Assembly (NCBI RefSeq): GCF_029626265.1
Contig: NZ_JARUBN010000001.1
Location: 2,170,001-2,234,000, forward strand
Source: Micromonospora sp. WMMD1102
Lineage (GTDB): Bacteria > Actinomycetota > Actinomycetes > Mycobacteriales > Micromonosporaceae
Length of the DNA stretch: 64,000 nucleotides
Direction of reading: 5' to 3'
Shown here: positions 31,970 through 40,750 of the stretch, one piece after another
Layout: every line of letters begins with the position of its first letter
Position numbering within the stretch: the first letter of the stretch is position 1
Made by a program: the position numbers and the translations under genes
Notes under the pieces: model-generated
Seen by the model: the letters and a program-made list of their open reading frames with translations, nothing else
Database searches by the model: none
Told to the model about the DNA's origin: nothing

Positions 31970-34900
31970 TCAGGCGCCGCGGGGGAGGGCGGGATCCGGC
32001 GGACGGAACCTGCCGGGCAACACCGTCACCACCTCCGACGCTCGCGGGACCGGCGTTCGGCGCGGCGTGGCCAGGCTGGCGGCCGACCGGCGCGGAGGCT
32101 CCGGCTGGTCGGCGGGACAGAGGACCGGAGTCGCCCTGGGCGGCACACCGATCCGCCGGATCACGCCGCGCAGGGTTCCCCGGCTCCGGGCCGGCGCGGC
32201 CGGCTCGTCGGTGCCGTACGGAACGACGAGCCGCTCCTGGCCCAGGTTGCCGACCGGGGTGTTGTGCTGCTCGGCGAGCCACTGGACGGTCGCGCAGGCC
32301 GCCGCCCGGTCCCGGTCACCCAACTCGTCGAAGAGCTGCTGAGCGGTCCGCGCGGACGTCCAGGCGGCGGCGGACTCCGCCCGGGAGAGCAGCAGCAGCG
32401 CGTTGCCGAGGGACAGCAGGGCCCGGGCGCGGTGGCTGCCGCCGTTACCCCGCAGCGCGGTCCGCGCGTGGTCGACGGCGCGCTGCCAGAGTCCGGTGAG
32501 CCGGCGCTGGTGCAGGAAGTTGGTCGGGGCAACGGCGAGCCGCCAGGCCAGTTCGGTGTCGCCGAGTGCGGCGGCCTGGCCGGCGGCACCGACCACCAGG
32601 TGCCGCTCGGCGGTCAGCCAGCCCAGCGGATCGGCGTCGACGGCACGCAGGATCCCGGCGTACGGTCCGAACCCCTCCGGCAGGCCCAGCGCGCCGGCCG
32701 GGAAGACCTGGTCGGGCAGCTGGCCGTCGGCGCGCAGCGCCAGGTCCAGCAGCCACCAGTACGCCCGGCGGTGTGCCGTGCCCCGGGTCGGTGGCGGATC
32801 GTCGACCGCGACCCGCTCCTGGGCGTACAGCCGGACCAGTTCGGGCATCCGGTAGCGGGCCAGCCCGGTGCGGCGGTCCGGAACGGCACGCACCAGCCCG
32901 GCGCCGGTCAGTTCGGCGAGTGCCTGCTCGGCGGTGCCCCGATCGGTGTCCAGCAGCGGGACGGCGAGCCAGCCCGGGAACTCGGCCACGGGCAGTGTGC
33001 CGAGCCGCCGCAGCAGGGTCGCCGGCCCGGTCGCCAGCCGCCGGTACGCCCCGGCCAGCCCCCGGCGAACGTCCCGGGCGCCGTCGGCGAGCACGTCGAG
33101 CCGGCGCGTGCCGTCGGCGAGCCGTTCGGCGGCCTGGCTCAGCGACCCGTCCCGGCCGGCCGCGAGCCGACCTCCGGTGACCCGGATCGCCGACGGGAGC
33201 CGGTCGCAGAGCTGGACCACCCGGTGTGCGGCGGGAACGTCGTCGGCGACCCGGTCCGGCAACATCGCGGTGAGCAGCCGGACCGCCGGCTCGACCGGCA
33301 GCACGTCGAGGGTGAGCAGGTGCGCGCCGTCCAGTCCGGTCAGCGGGTGTCGGGCGGTGAGCAGCGTTGCCGAGGCCGGGCCGGTGGGCAGCAGCGGGCG
33401 TACCTGACTCTCGTCGACGGCACCGTCGAGCAGCACCAGGAGCCGGCGTCGGGCCACCAGCGACCGGTACAGGTCGCGCCGCTCGGTACGCCCGACCGGG
33501 ACCGACCCTTCGGGTACGCCGAGGGCGCGGAGGAAGCCGCCGAGCACCTCGTACGGGTCCACCGGCCCGCCCCGGTCGTCGACGAGCTCGGCGTACAGGC
33601 AGCCGTCCGGGTGATCCGGGCCGGCGTCCCAGCCCGCCCGGATCGCCAGCGCCGTCTTGCCGACCCCGGGCAGGCCGGCGACCACCACCAGGGCCGGTCC
33701 GGTCCGGCCGCTGTCGCCGTCGAGAGCGGCTCGGATCCGGGCCAGTTCCGTCTCCCGCCCGACGAAGTCGGCCACCGCCGAGGGTAGTTGCCACGGCGTC
33801 CCGGGCCGCCCGCCGCCCGCCTGTCCGTCCGCCGCCGCCGGGACTGGAGCGGGCGGCTCGCCGCTGTACTCGGCTGTCGCGTCCCAGTCGCTGTGCGCGG
33901 ACGGCTGCCCGACCATCGCGTGTCGGTCGCTGTGCGCGGACGGCTGCCCGACCATCGCGTGTCGGTCGCTGTGCGCGGACGGCTGCTCGGCCGTCCCGTC
34001 CCGGTCGCTGTGCGCGGACGGCTGCTCGGCCGTCCCGTCCCGGCCGCTGGGTCGACGGTGGGCCGGGCCGCCCGGTTGCCCGGCCGGTCGTCGCGGCGTC
34101 CCGCCCGATCGGCGCGTCGGTCGGCCGGCGACCCGGCGGCGGGCCGGTGGACCGCCGGGGCGGCGTCCCGGCCGGTTCGACTCGGTACCACCCCCGGCCG
34201 CTGCCACCGCCGCCGGCAGCTCCTTCGGCACCGTCTCGGGGCTGGTCGGCGCCACGTCTACGCGGGTCGGCATCGCTTCCGTGGCCGTGGCCGTGGCGGA
34301 AGGGTCGAGCGCGGGGTCGCGGTTGAGGATCTGGCGGTGTAGTGCCGCCAGTCGCGGACCGGGCTCGATGCCGACCTCGTCGGCCAGCCGCTGCCGGTAG
34401 TCCTGGTAGGCGGCCAGCGCCTCGGTCACCCGACCGCAGCGGTAGAACGCGAGGACCAGGTTCTCCCGGAAGCGTTCGTTGAACGGGTCGGCGGCGGCCA
34501 GCCCGACCAGTTCGGTGACCAGGTCGGCGTGCCGGCCGAGGGCGAGTTCGAGGTCGATGCAGCGGGCCCGGATCGCGGCCTGCCGCTCGGTCAGCAGGGT
34601 GCCCGCCGTACTGACCAGCTGGCCCTGTACGCCGGCCAGCACCGGCCCGCGCCACAGGTCGAGGGCGCAGCGGTACCGGCTGACCGCCTCGGCGGGTCGG
34701 CCGGTCGAGGCCGCCCGGTCGGCGTCGGCGACGTACCGCTCGAACAGCAGTACGTCGAGTTCGTCGGCGGTCGCGGCGAGCCGGTAGCCGGCGGTCTCGG
34801 TGAACACCACCGGTCGGGGTACGCCGGCCCTGGCGAGCAGCCGGCGGAGCTGGGACACCACGATGGTCAACTGGGTCCGGGCCGTCGCCGGGGCGTGCCA

Positions 34901-35053
34901 GCCCCACACCGCCTCGATCAGGCGCTCGGTCGGCACCGTCCGGTTGGCCTCCAGGAGCAGGGTCGCCAGCAGCGCCGAGACCCGGGCGCTCCGGATCCGG
35001 AGCGGGGCACCGGCGATCTCGACCGACAGGGGACCCAGGATTCTGAACCGCAT
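31970..35053 (-). CDS. AfsR/SARP-family regulator with NB-ARC-type ATPase
   Basis: A 1027-residue regulator. The N-terminus is an OmpR-like winged helix (MRFRILGPLSVEIAGAPLRI, then TERLIEAVWGWHAPATARTQ) followed by a bacterial transcriptional activation domain (DLWRGPVLAGV; LAAYQDYRQRLADEVGIEPG) to about residue 245. A basic, repeat-bearing linker (~260-425) precedes an STAND/NB-ARC ATPase with P-loop VVAGLPGVGKTALAIRAGWD and LLVLLDGAVDESQVRPLL, then winged and helical repeats. AfsR-type proteins activate secondary-metabolite genes. It converges on the LanKC-like gene, a possible target. ATG 35053 gives the family start. Confidence 0.9.
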   Translation of the reverse strand: MRFRILGPLSVEIAGAPLRIRSARVSALLATLLLEANRTVPTERLIEAVWGWHAPATARTQLTIVVSQLRRLLARAGVPRPVVFTETAGYRLAATADELDVLLFERYVADADRAASTGRPAEAVSRYRCALDLWRGPVLAGVQGQLVSTAGTLLTERQAAIRARCIDLELALGRHADLVTELVGLAAADPFNERFRENLVLAFYRCGRVTEALAAYQDYRQRLADEVGIEPGPRLAALHRQILNRDPALDPSATATATEAMPTRVDVAPTSPETVPKELPAAVAAAGGGTESNRPGRRPGGPPARRRVAGRPTRRSGGTPRRPAGQPGGPAHRRPSGRDGTAEQPSAHSDRDGTAEQPSAHSDRHAMVGQPSAHSDRHAMVGQPSAHSDWDATAEYSGEPPAPVPAAADGQAGGGRPGTPWQLPSAVADFVGRETELARIRAALDGDSGRTGPALVVVAGLPGVGKTALAIRAGWDAGPDHPDGCLYAELVDDRGGPVDPYEVLGGFLRALGVPEGSVPVGRTERRDLYRSLVARRRLLVLLDGAVDESQVRPLLPTGPASATLLTARHPLTGLDGAHLLTLDVLPVEPAVRLLTAMLPDRVADDVPAAHRVVQLCDRLPSAIRVTGGRLAAGRDGSLSQAAERLADGTRRLDVLADGARDVRRGLAGAYRRLATGPATLLRRLGTLPVAEFPGWLAVPLLDTDRGTAEQALAELTGAGLVRAVPDRRTGLARYRMPELVRLYAQERVAVDDPPPTRGTAHRRAYWWLLDLALRADGQLPDQVFPAGALGLPEGFGPYAGILRAVDADPLGWLTAERHLVVGAAGQAAALGDTELAWRLAVAPTNFLHQRRLTGLWQRAVDHARTALRGNGGSHRARALLSLGNALLLLSRAESAAAWTSARTAQQLFDELGDRDRAAACATVQWLAEQHNTPVGNLGQERLVVPYGTDEPAAPARSRGTLRGVIRRIGVPPRATPVLCPADQPEPPRRSAASLATPRRTPVPRASEVVTVLPGRFRPPDPALPRGA
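33881..34036 (-). repeat. 4 x 39-bp tandem repeat in the AfsR-type gene
   Basis: Units at 33881-33919, 33920-33958, 33959-33997 and 33998-34036, with a partial fifth unit. Each encodes 13 residues of the type QPSAHSDRxxxxx within the linker between the SARP and ATPase modules. The repeat keeps the frame. Confidence 0.85.
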
Positions 35054-35223
35054 ACTCGTCTCCGCCGCGTCGCCGCGCGACAGCCGAACGACTGCCCGAG
35101 GCCGAGCCTTGTGCACCGGGCGGGGGCCGAGCCAGGGACAGCTGACCCGGGCGGCCGGGAGGAATGCCCGACACGCCGGGCCGCAGCCCGGGGCGTGACC
35201 GCGGGTAGGTGGCGGCCGGACGA

Positions 35224-35346
35224 TCAGTTGAGGGCCAGGTTGACGAGTACGGTCAGCACGATCGAGCCGATTATCGAGATCAGGATCATCAGCAGGCAGC
35301 CCAGTCCACCGCCGAGCGGGCGTACCTCGACGCGACCGAAGCGCAT
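35224..35346 (-). CDS. 40-aa single-pass membrane peptide
   Basis: A small gene in the 300-bp gap before the AfsR-type gene. ATG 35346 to TGA 35226-35224 encodes 40 residues: a basic start MRFGRVEVRPLGGG followed by one hydrophobic helix (LGCLLMILISIIGSIVLTVL) and VNLALN. Third codon positions are GC-rich. It starts 6 nt after the stop of the LLM oxidoreductase gene, so the two are probably co-translated. The function is unknown; the orientation is likely N-in with the Arg residues in the cytoplasm. Confidence 0.7.
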   Translation of the reverse strand: MRFGRVEVRPLGGGLGCLLMILISIIGSIVLTVLVNLALN

Positions 35347-35352
35347 TCCGGC

Positions 35353-36315
35353 TCAGAGCTCCCGGAGTCGGGGCAGCAGTTCGCGCTCGGCCCAGTCCAG
35401 GAACATCGGCTGGCTGTCGGCGCCGATCTGCACGACCGCCACGTCGGTGAACCCGGCGTCGACGTACTTCCGGTACGCCTCGACGTGCGCGTCCAGGTCC
35501 GGGCCGCAGGGCACGAGTTCGGCCACGTCCTCGGGCCGGACGGCCTCGCTGGCGCTGACGAAGGACTCGGGTCCGGGCAGCTCGGCCTTGACCGACCAGT
35601 TCAGGGCGGCCCACCGCCACAGTTCGTGCGCCATCTTGCGGCACTCGTCGGCGTCCGGTCCGTAGCAGACCGCCGCCTGCCCGTAACGGGGCTTGCCGGC
35701 GCCGCCGCGTTCGTCGTACATCTTGACCACCGCCGCGTCCGGCACGTCGAGGGCGAGCGCGTCGGCGTACTCGGTGACCAGCTCGATCGAGTGCGGCCCG
35801 GAGGCCGCGACGGCGATCGGGACGCGCTCGGCCGGCCGGTCCCAGAGGTACGCCTCGGGCACCTCGAAGTGGTTGCCGGAGTAGGAGAGGTTGTCCCCGT
35901 CCAGCAGCGGCCGGATGATCTGCAACGCCTCCTCCAGCATCTCGTGTCGCTGGTGCACGTACGGCCAGGCGCCCACCACGTGCTCGCTGAGGTTTTCCCC
36001 GGCGCCGAGCGAGAGGGTGAACCGGCCGTCCGACATCACCCCGATCGTCGCCGCCTTCTGTGCCACCACGGCCGGGTGGTAGCGCCGGATCGGGCAGGTC
36101 ACATAGGTCATCAGCTTGATCCGCGAGGTGGCGTGCGCCACCGCGCCGAGCACCGACCAGGCGTAGGGGGAGTGGCCCTGCGCGGCGAGCCAGGGGTAGT
36201 AGTGGTCCGAGATGACCAGGTAGTCGAAGCCGGCCTGTTCGGCCCGGACCGCGTACTCGACCAGTTCCTTCGGCCCGGTCTGTTCACACATCAGTGTGTA
36301 GCCCACCCCGACCAT
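35353..36315 (-). CDS. F420-dependent LLM-class oxidoreductase (F420-G6PD-like subgroup)
   Basis: A 320-residue luciferase-like TIM-barrel protein. VGVGYTLMCEQTGPKELVEY, AEQAGFDYLVISDHYYPWL, VTCPIRRYHPAVVAQKAATI, GRFTLSLGAGENLSEHVVG and VPIAVAASGPHSIELV match the F420-binding group that includes glucose-6-phosphate dehydrogenase Fgd1-like enzymes; the substrate is not certain. ATG 36315 follows AGGAGG at 7-8 nt; the longer frame to 36384 runs into the promoter region. A 40-aa membrane peptide gene follows within 6 nt. Confidence 0.87.
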   Translation of the reverse strand: MVGVGYTLMCEQTGPKELVEYAVRAEQAGFDYLVISDHYYPWLAAQGHSPYAWSVLGAVAHATSRIKLMTYVTCPIRRYHPAVVAQKAATIGVMSDGRFTLSLGAGENLSEHVVGAWPYVHQRHEMLEEALQIIRPLLDGDNLSYSGNHFEVPEAYLWDRPAERVPIAVAASGPHSIELVTEYADALALDVPDAAVVKMYDERGGAGKPRYGQAAVCYGPDADECRKMAHELWRWAALNWSVKAELPGPESFVSASEAVRPEDVAELVPCGPDLDAHVEAYRKYVDAGFTDVAVVQIGADSQPMFLDWAERELLPRLREL

Positions 36316-36461
36316 GCCGAACCTCCTCCGTTGTGCCGATTCTGGCTGTCTACCCCGCCTGGCGCCGGTAAACCCGGTAACCACTCTCCGCCGGCCCGGA
36401 ATCCGGCTGTGTGGTGCAGTGACGTCCTTGACTATCTGTCCATCGTGGGGGTAGCGTCGCT

Positions 36462-36475
36462 CTTAACCGGTTAAG
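36462..36475. promoter_or_regulatory. palindrome CTTAACCGGTTAAG, LacI-type operator candidate
   Basis: A perfect 14-bp palindrome centred on CpG, the form bound by LacI-family repressors. It lies in the divergent region between the LLM gene and the M1 peptidase (start 36605). The same core TTAACCGGTT occurs upstream of the mannanase gene at 38081-38090. Confidence 0.6.
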
Positions 36476-36604
36476 GATCGCCGGTGCGTCATCCTTGTGG
36501 TGGGGATGACGGCGTCCGTGGTGGTTCGGTCACCGCACCACCCCGGGCGCCGCCCGCCGTTCGGTCCTTCCCCCCGGTCAGCGGCCGTATTAACCTGACC
36601 GACC

Positions 36605-38038
36605 ATGGTGATCTGTCGGCGGGTCGGTGCCGCGCTGGTGGCGACGACCGTCACGCTCTCGCTCGGCGCCGCACCCGCGCCCGCGTCCGCCACCGGGCAC
36701 GGGCACGACCACGGGCACGGCGGTGTCGGCACCCCCGGCACGCCGGGCGCGCCGGGGGTCGGCGACGGCTACTTCCCGGCCGCCGGCAACGGTGGTTACG
36801 ACGTGCTCCACTACGGACTCGACATCCGTTACGAGCCGGCCACCCGGGCGTTCGCCGGGACCGCCACGATCTCCGCCCGGGCCACCGCCCGGCTCTCCCG
36901 GTTCAACCTGGACCTGCGCGGCTTCGACGTGCGCGCGGTGACCGTGGACGGCCGGGCCGCCCGGTACGACCGGGACGGCCAGGAGCTGCGGATCTCGCCG
37001 AGACACGCCCTGTCCCGCGGCGAGCGGTTCACGGTGGTGGTCCGGTACGACGGCACCACCGGCCGGCCGACCGACGTCGAGGGCGCCCTCTACGGCTGGG
37101 TCTCCACTCCGGACGGCTCCTTTGTGGCCAACGAGCCCGACGGCGCGTCCACCTGGTACCCGGTGAACGACCACCCGACCGACAAGGCCAGCTACGACTT
37201 CCGGCTCACCGTGCCGGCCGGCAAGACGGCGGTGGCCAACGGCGAACTCGTCGGGCAGCGCACCAGGGACGGCTGGACGACGTTCGTCTGGCGGGCCCGC
37301 GACCCGATGGCGAGCTACCTCTCCACCGCCTCGGTCGGCGACTACGACCTGCGCCGCAGCACCGGCCCGCGCGGGCTGCCGATCATCGACGCGATCGACC
37401 GGGACCTCGGGCCGGAGGCCGCCGACGGGCTGGCCCGGACCCGGGAGATGATCGCGTACTTCACCGACCTGTTCGGCCGGTACCCGTTCACCTCGTACGG
37501 TGCGATCGTCGACGACGACGAAGACGCCGGGTACGCCCTGGAGACGCAGACTCGGCCGATGTACTCCGGCCCGCCGGGCGAGGGCACGGTGGCGCACGAG
37601 CTGGCCCACCAGTGGTACGGCAACAGCGTCAGCCCGGCGCGCTGGCAGGAGATCTGGCTGAACGAGGGCTTCGCCAGTTACGCCGAGTGGCTGTGGGAGG
37701 AGCACACCGGCGGACGTACCGCGCAGGCGCGCTTCGACACCTTCTACGCCCGGCCGGAGACGGCGAGCTTCTGGAACCCGCCGCCCGGCGACCCTGGCGC
37801 CACGAACCTCTTCGCCGGCTCGGTCTACACCAAGGGCGCGATGACGCTGCACGCGCTGCGTACGAAGATCGGTGACCGGGCCTTCTTCGCCCTGCTCCGG
37901 GCCTGGTACGCGGCGAACCGGAACGACACGGTGACGACGGCCGACTTCGTCCGGCTCGCCGAGCAGGTGAGCCGGCGGCAGCTCGACGCCTTCTTCCAGA
38001 CCTGGCTCTACACCCCGGGCAAGCCCGCCGTCTGGTGA
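36605..38038 (+). CDS. secreted M1-family zinc metallopeptidase
   Basis: A 477-residue peptidase with a signal peptide (about residues 1-29, ending near APASATG) and a His/Gly-rich stretch after it. The M1 N-terminal beta domain (DVLHYGLDIRYEPATRAFAG) leads to the catalytic domain with HELAHQWYGN (HEXXH, about 329-333), the third zinc ligand in NEGFASYAEWLWEE, and ETQTRPMYSGPP in the place of the GxMEN loop. The C-terminal helical domain is much shorter than in full aminopeptidase N. ATG 36605 lacks a Shine-Dalgarno; TAACCT at 36591-36596 could be a -10 for a leaderless transcript. Confidence 0.88.
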   Translation: MVICRRVGAALVATTVTLSLGAAPAPASATGHGHDHGHGGVGTPGTPGAPGVGDGYFPAAGNGGYDVLHYGLDIRYEPATRAFAGTATISARATARLSRFNLDLRGFDVRAVTVDGRAARYDRDGQELRISPRHALSRGERFTVVVRYDGTTGRPTDVEGALYGWVSTPDGSFVANEPDGASTWYPVNDHPTDKASYDFRLTVPAGKTAVANGELVGQRTRDGWTTFVWRARDPMASYLSTASVGDYDLRRSTGPRGLPIIDAIDRDLGPEAADGLARTREMIAYFTDLFGRYPFTSYGAIVDDDEDAGYALETQTRPMYSGPPGEGTVAHELAHQWYGNSVSPARWQEIWLNEGFASYAEWLWEEHTGGRTAQARFDTFYARPETASFWNPPPGDPGATNLFAGSVYTKGAMTLHALRTKIGDRAFFALLRAWYAANRNDTVTTADFVRLAEQVSRRQLDAFFQTWLYTPGKPAVW

Positions 38039-38067
38039 GCCCAGGGAATGGACGGGGCGGACATTAC

Positions 38068-38092
38068 TGAACCGGTTGCGTTAACCGGTTCA
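38068..38092. promoter_or_regulatory. composite AACCGGTT operator upstream of the mannanase gene
   Basis: Arms TGAACCGGTT (38068-38077) and AACCGGTTCA (38083-38092) form a 10-bp inverted repeat with 5-nt spacer; each arm also contains the 8-bp palindrome AACCGGTT. A LacI-family repressor responding to a sugar is the simplest reader. The mannanase ATG is 115 bp downstream. Confidence 0.7.
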
Positions 38093-38206
38093 TCGGCCTA
38101 CCCTGATCCGTGCCGCCGCAGGGAAAGTCGGGTGGTAACTGTCGGGCAGCGGTTACCGGTCCCCCACTTCTGTCCCCGTCCCCCGGGGTCCTCCCTGAGG
38201 TAGGTC

Positions 38207-39613
38207 ATGAAAAGACGAATCTACGCGGTGGCATCGGCGCTGTTCGCGCTCGTCGCCGCCGCCGCTGTCTCGCTGTTCGCGGTGGCGCCACCCGCACAGG
38301 CGGCGGCCGGCTTCACGGTCAGCGGCGGGCGACTCCTCGACGCCCGTGGCAACGAGTTCATCATGCGCGGCGTGAGTCACGCACACACCTGGTACACCAG
38401 CCAAACCGGTTCATTCGCCGACATCAAATCGCTCGGCGCGAACACCGTACGGGTGGTGCTGAGCAGCGGCGGCCGGTGGACCCAGAACAGCGCCGGCGAC
38501 GTCGCGAACGTCATCTCGCTGTGCAAGGCCAACCGGCTGATCTGCGTGCTGGAGGTGCACGACACCACCGGGTACGGCGAGGAGGGCGCGGCGATCACCC
38601 TCGACCAGGCGGTCAGCTACTGGATAAGCATCCAGAGTGCCCTCGCCGGCCAGGAGAACTACGTCATCCTCAACATCGGCAACGAGCCGTTCGGCAACAA
38701 CGAGACGGTGAGCGCCACCTGGCCGACCGCCACCCGCAACGCGATCACCCGGCTGCGCGACGCCGGCTTCGACCACACCATCATGGTCGACGCGCCGAAC
38801 TGGGGTCAGGACTGGCGCTTCGTCATGCGGGACAACGCGCAGAGCGTCTTCAACTCCGATCCGGACCGGAACACCGTCTTCTCGATCCACATGTACGGCG
38901 TCTTCGACACCGCCGCCGAGATCACCGATTACCTCGGCCGGTTCCGCAGCGCCAACCTGCCGATCGTGGTGGGCGAGTTCGGACACAACCACTCGGACGG
39001 CAACCCGGACGAGGACACCATCATGTCGTACGCCCAGCAGAACGGGATCGGCTACATCGGCTGGTCGTGGAGTGGCAACGGGGGCGGCGTCGAATACCTC
39101 GACATGGTGACGAACTTCGACGTCAGCCAGTTGACCTCGTGGGGACAGCGGATCTTCAACGGGGCGAACGGCATCCGGCAGACCGCCCGGGAGGCGACTG
39201 TCTACGGCGGCGGCACCCCGACCACCCGGCCGCCGACGACCCCGCCGACGACCCGGCCGCCGACCACTCCGCCGACCACCCGGCCGCCGACCACCACCCC
39301 GCCGGCCGGCACCCGGGGCTGCACCGCCAGCTACGCCGTTACCGGACAGTGGCAGGGCGGCTTCCAGGCCGAGGTCCGGGTGACCGCCGGCAGTACGGCG
39401 ATCGGCGGCTGGACCGTCAGCTGGACCTTCGCCAACGGGCAGCAGGTCAACCAGTCCTGGAACGCGACGCTCAGCAACAGCGGTTCGAGCGTGACCGCCC
39501 GGAACGTCTCCTACAACGGCAGCCTCGGCGCCGGGGCGAGTACCGCGTTCGGGTTCCTCGGGAGCTGGAACGGCACCAACAGCGCACCGTCGCCGAGCTG
39601 CACCGCCAGCTGA
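38207..39613 (+). CDS. secreted endo-beta-1,4-mannanase (GH5) with CBM2
   Basis: A 468-residue exoenzyme: signal peptide (1-33, ending PPAQAAA), GH5 catalytic domain, a Pro/Thr linker of TTRPPTTPP repeats (about 340-370) and a C-terminal CBM2 (TASYAVTGQWQGGFQAEVRV ... CTAS). Very close to Streptomyces mannanases: FIMRGVSHAHTWY, NTVRVVLSSGGRW, LEVHDTTGYGEEG, acid/base Glu in NIGNEPFGNN (~158) and nucleophile Glu in IVVGEFGHNHSDG (~255). It cleaves beta-mannan chains outside the cell and binds cellulose. ATG 38207 has an upstream TGAGGTAGG. It is preceded by an AACCGGTT operator. Confidence 0.92.
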   Translation: MKRRIYAVASALFALVAAAAVSLFAVAPPAQAAAGFTVSGGRLLDARGNEFIMRGVSHAHTWYTSQTGSFADIKSLGANTVRVVLSSGGRWTQNSAGDVANVISLCKANRLICVLEVHDTTGYGEEGAAITLDQAVSYWISIQSALAGQENYVILNIGNEPFGNNETVSATWPTATRNAITRLRDAGFDHTIMVDAPNWGQDWRFVMRDNAQSVFNSDPDRNTVFSIHMYGVFDTAAEITDYLGRFRSANLPIVVGEFGHNHSDGNPDEDTIMSYAQQNGIGYIGWSWSGNGGGVEYLDMVTNFDVSQLTSWGQRIFNGANGIRQTAREATVYGGGTPTTRPPTTPPTTRPPTTPPTTRPPTTTPPAGTRGCTASYAVTGQWQGGFQAEVRVTAGSTAIGGWTVSWTFANGQQVNQSWNATLSNSGSSVTARNVSYNGSLGAGASTAFGFLGSWNGTNSAPSPSCTAS

Positions 39614-39629
39614 GCAGTCGGCGCCGCAC

Positions 39630-39658
39630 GGCCGGGCCCGCCCCGCGTGGGCCCGGCC
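39630..39658. terminator. bidirectional hairpin between mannanase and LLM genes
   Basis: GGCCGGGCCC (39630-39639) pairs perfectly with GGGCCCGGCC (39649-39658) around a 9-nt loop, between convergent genes. Confidence 0.7.
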
Positions 39659-39683
39659 ACCGCTGTGCGGGGTGCCGGCAGCC

Positions 39684-40571
39684 TCAGCTCCGGCCCGGTA
39701 GCCGCGGCAGCACCTCGGTGGCGACCTCGGCCAGCACGGCCTCGTCCCCGGCATACCAGCTCGACTCGCGCGGCCAGTGCGTGACGACGTCGGTGAAGCC
39801 CAGCTCGGCGGCCCGGCCGACCGCGTCGGCGAAGTGCGCGGCGCTGGAGAGCGAGAAGACCGGCGCCGAGTCGAGCAGGAGATAGCGGTCCAGGGTGTCC
39901 GGATCGCGGCCGGCGGCGGCGAGGGTCTCGTCCATCCGGCCGGCGAGCTCGGCGACCGAGCGCCACCACGCCGCCTGGTCGTCACCGTCCTGGATGCCGG
40001 TGGTCACCCAACCCTGGCCGTACCGGGCGGCGAGGCGCAGCGTGCGCGGGCCGTTGGCGGCGACCACGAACGGCACCCGGGGGGTCTGGACACAGCCCGG
40101 ATTGCTCCGCGCGTCCACCGCCGCGTAGAAGTCGCCCCGCCAGGTGACCCTGTCCTCCCGGAGCAGCAGGTCGAGCAGTTCGGTGAACTCGGTGAACCGG
40201 TCGGCGCGGCGCCGGGGGGAGAGCGGCTCGGCACCGAGCACCGCCGAGTCGAACATGATCCCGCCGGCACCGAGCCCGAGCAGCAGCCGGCCATTGGAGA
40301 CGTCGTCCAGGGTGGTGACCTGGCGGGCGAAGTGCACCGGGTGCCGGAAGTTCGGCGAGGCGACCAGGGTGCCGAGCCGGATCCGGGAGGTGACCGTGGC
40401 GGCGGCGGTCAACGTGCCCGTCGAGTCGAACCACGGCCCGTCCACCAGGTCGCGCCAGCCCAGGTGGTCGTACGTCCAGGCGTGGTCGAAGCCCCACTGC
40501 TCGGCCTGGCGCCACCGGCGCCCGGCCACGGACCACCGCTGGTCGGGCAGGATCACGATACCCACGCGCAT
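39684..40571 (-). CDS. LLM-class F420/flavin-dependent oxidoreductase
   Basis: A 295-residue TIM-barrel LLM protein. MRVGIVILPDQRWSVAGRRW, AEQWGFDHAWTYDHL, IRLGTLVASPNFRHPVHFAR, VSNGRLLLGLGAGG and VPFVVAANGPRTLRLAARYG are typical of the luciferase-like monooxygenase family, and the actinobacterial F420 members in particular. The substrate is unknown. ATG 40571 is the family start. It differs from the LLM protein at 35353-36315, so the two are not a recent duplication. Confidence 0.85.
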   Translation of the reverse strand: MRVGIVILPDQRWSVAGRRWRQAEQWGFDHAWTYDHLGWRDLVDGPWFDSTGTLTAAATVTSRIRLGTLVASPNFRHPVHFARQVTTLDDVSNGRLLLGLGAGGIMFDSAVLGAEPLSPRRRADRFTEFTELLDLLLREDRVTWRGDFYAAVDARSNPGCVQTPRVPFVVAANGPRTLRLAARYGQGWVTTGIQDGDDQAAWWRSVAELAGRMDETLAAAGRDPDTLDRYLLLDSAPVFSLSSAAHFADAVGRAAELGFTDVVTHWPRESSWYAGDEAVLAEVATEVLPRLPGRS

Positions 40572-40750
40572 GATCAGAAGCTTACGTCGTCGCCCACCCG
40601 ACCCCGGCCGGTCGATCCGATCCGGCGATCGGCCGGCGCTCACAGCCACCTCACAGCTACGGTGCATAAGGTCACCGGGGGCGTGCCGATCCACCATGGA
40701 ATGCCGGCCGACACCCGCGGCACCCATCCGCCGTAAACAGGAGTATCTCT

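Noticed and set aside
33881..34036. CRISPR array
   Set aside because: The four 39-bp units are contiguous with no spacers and are in frame in a coding region.
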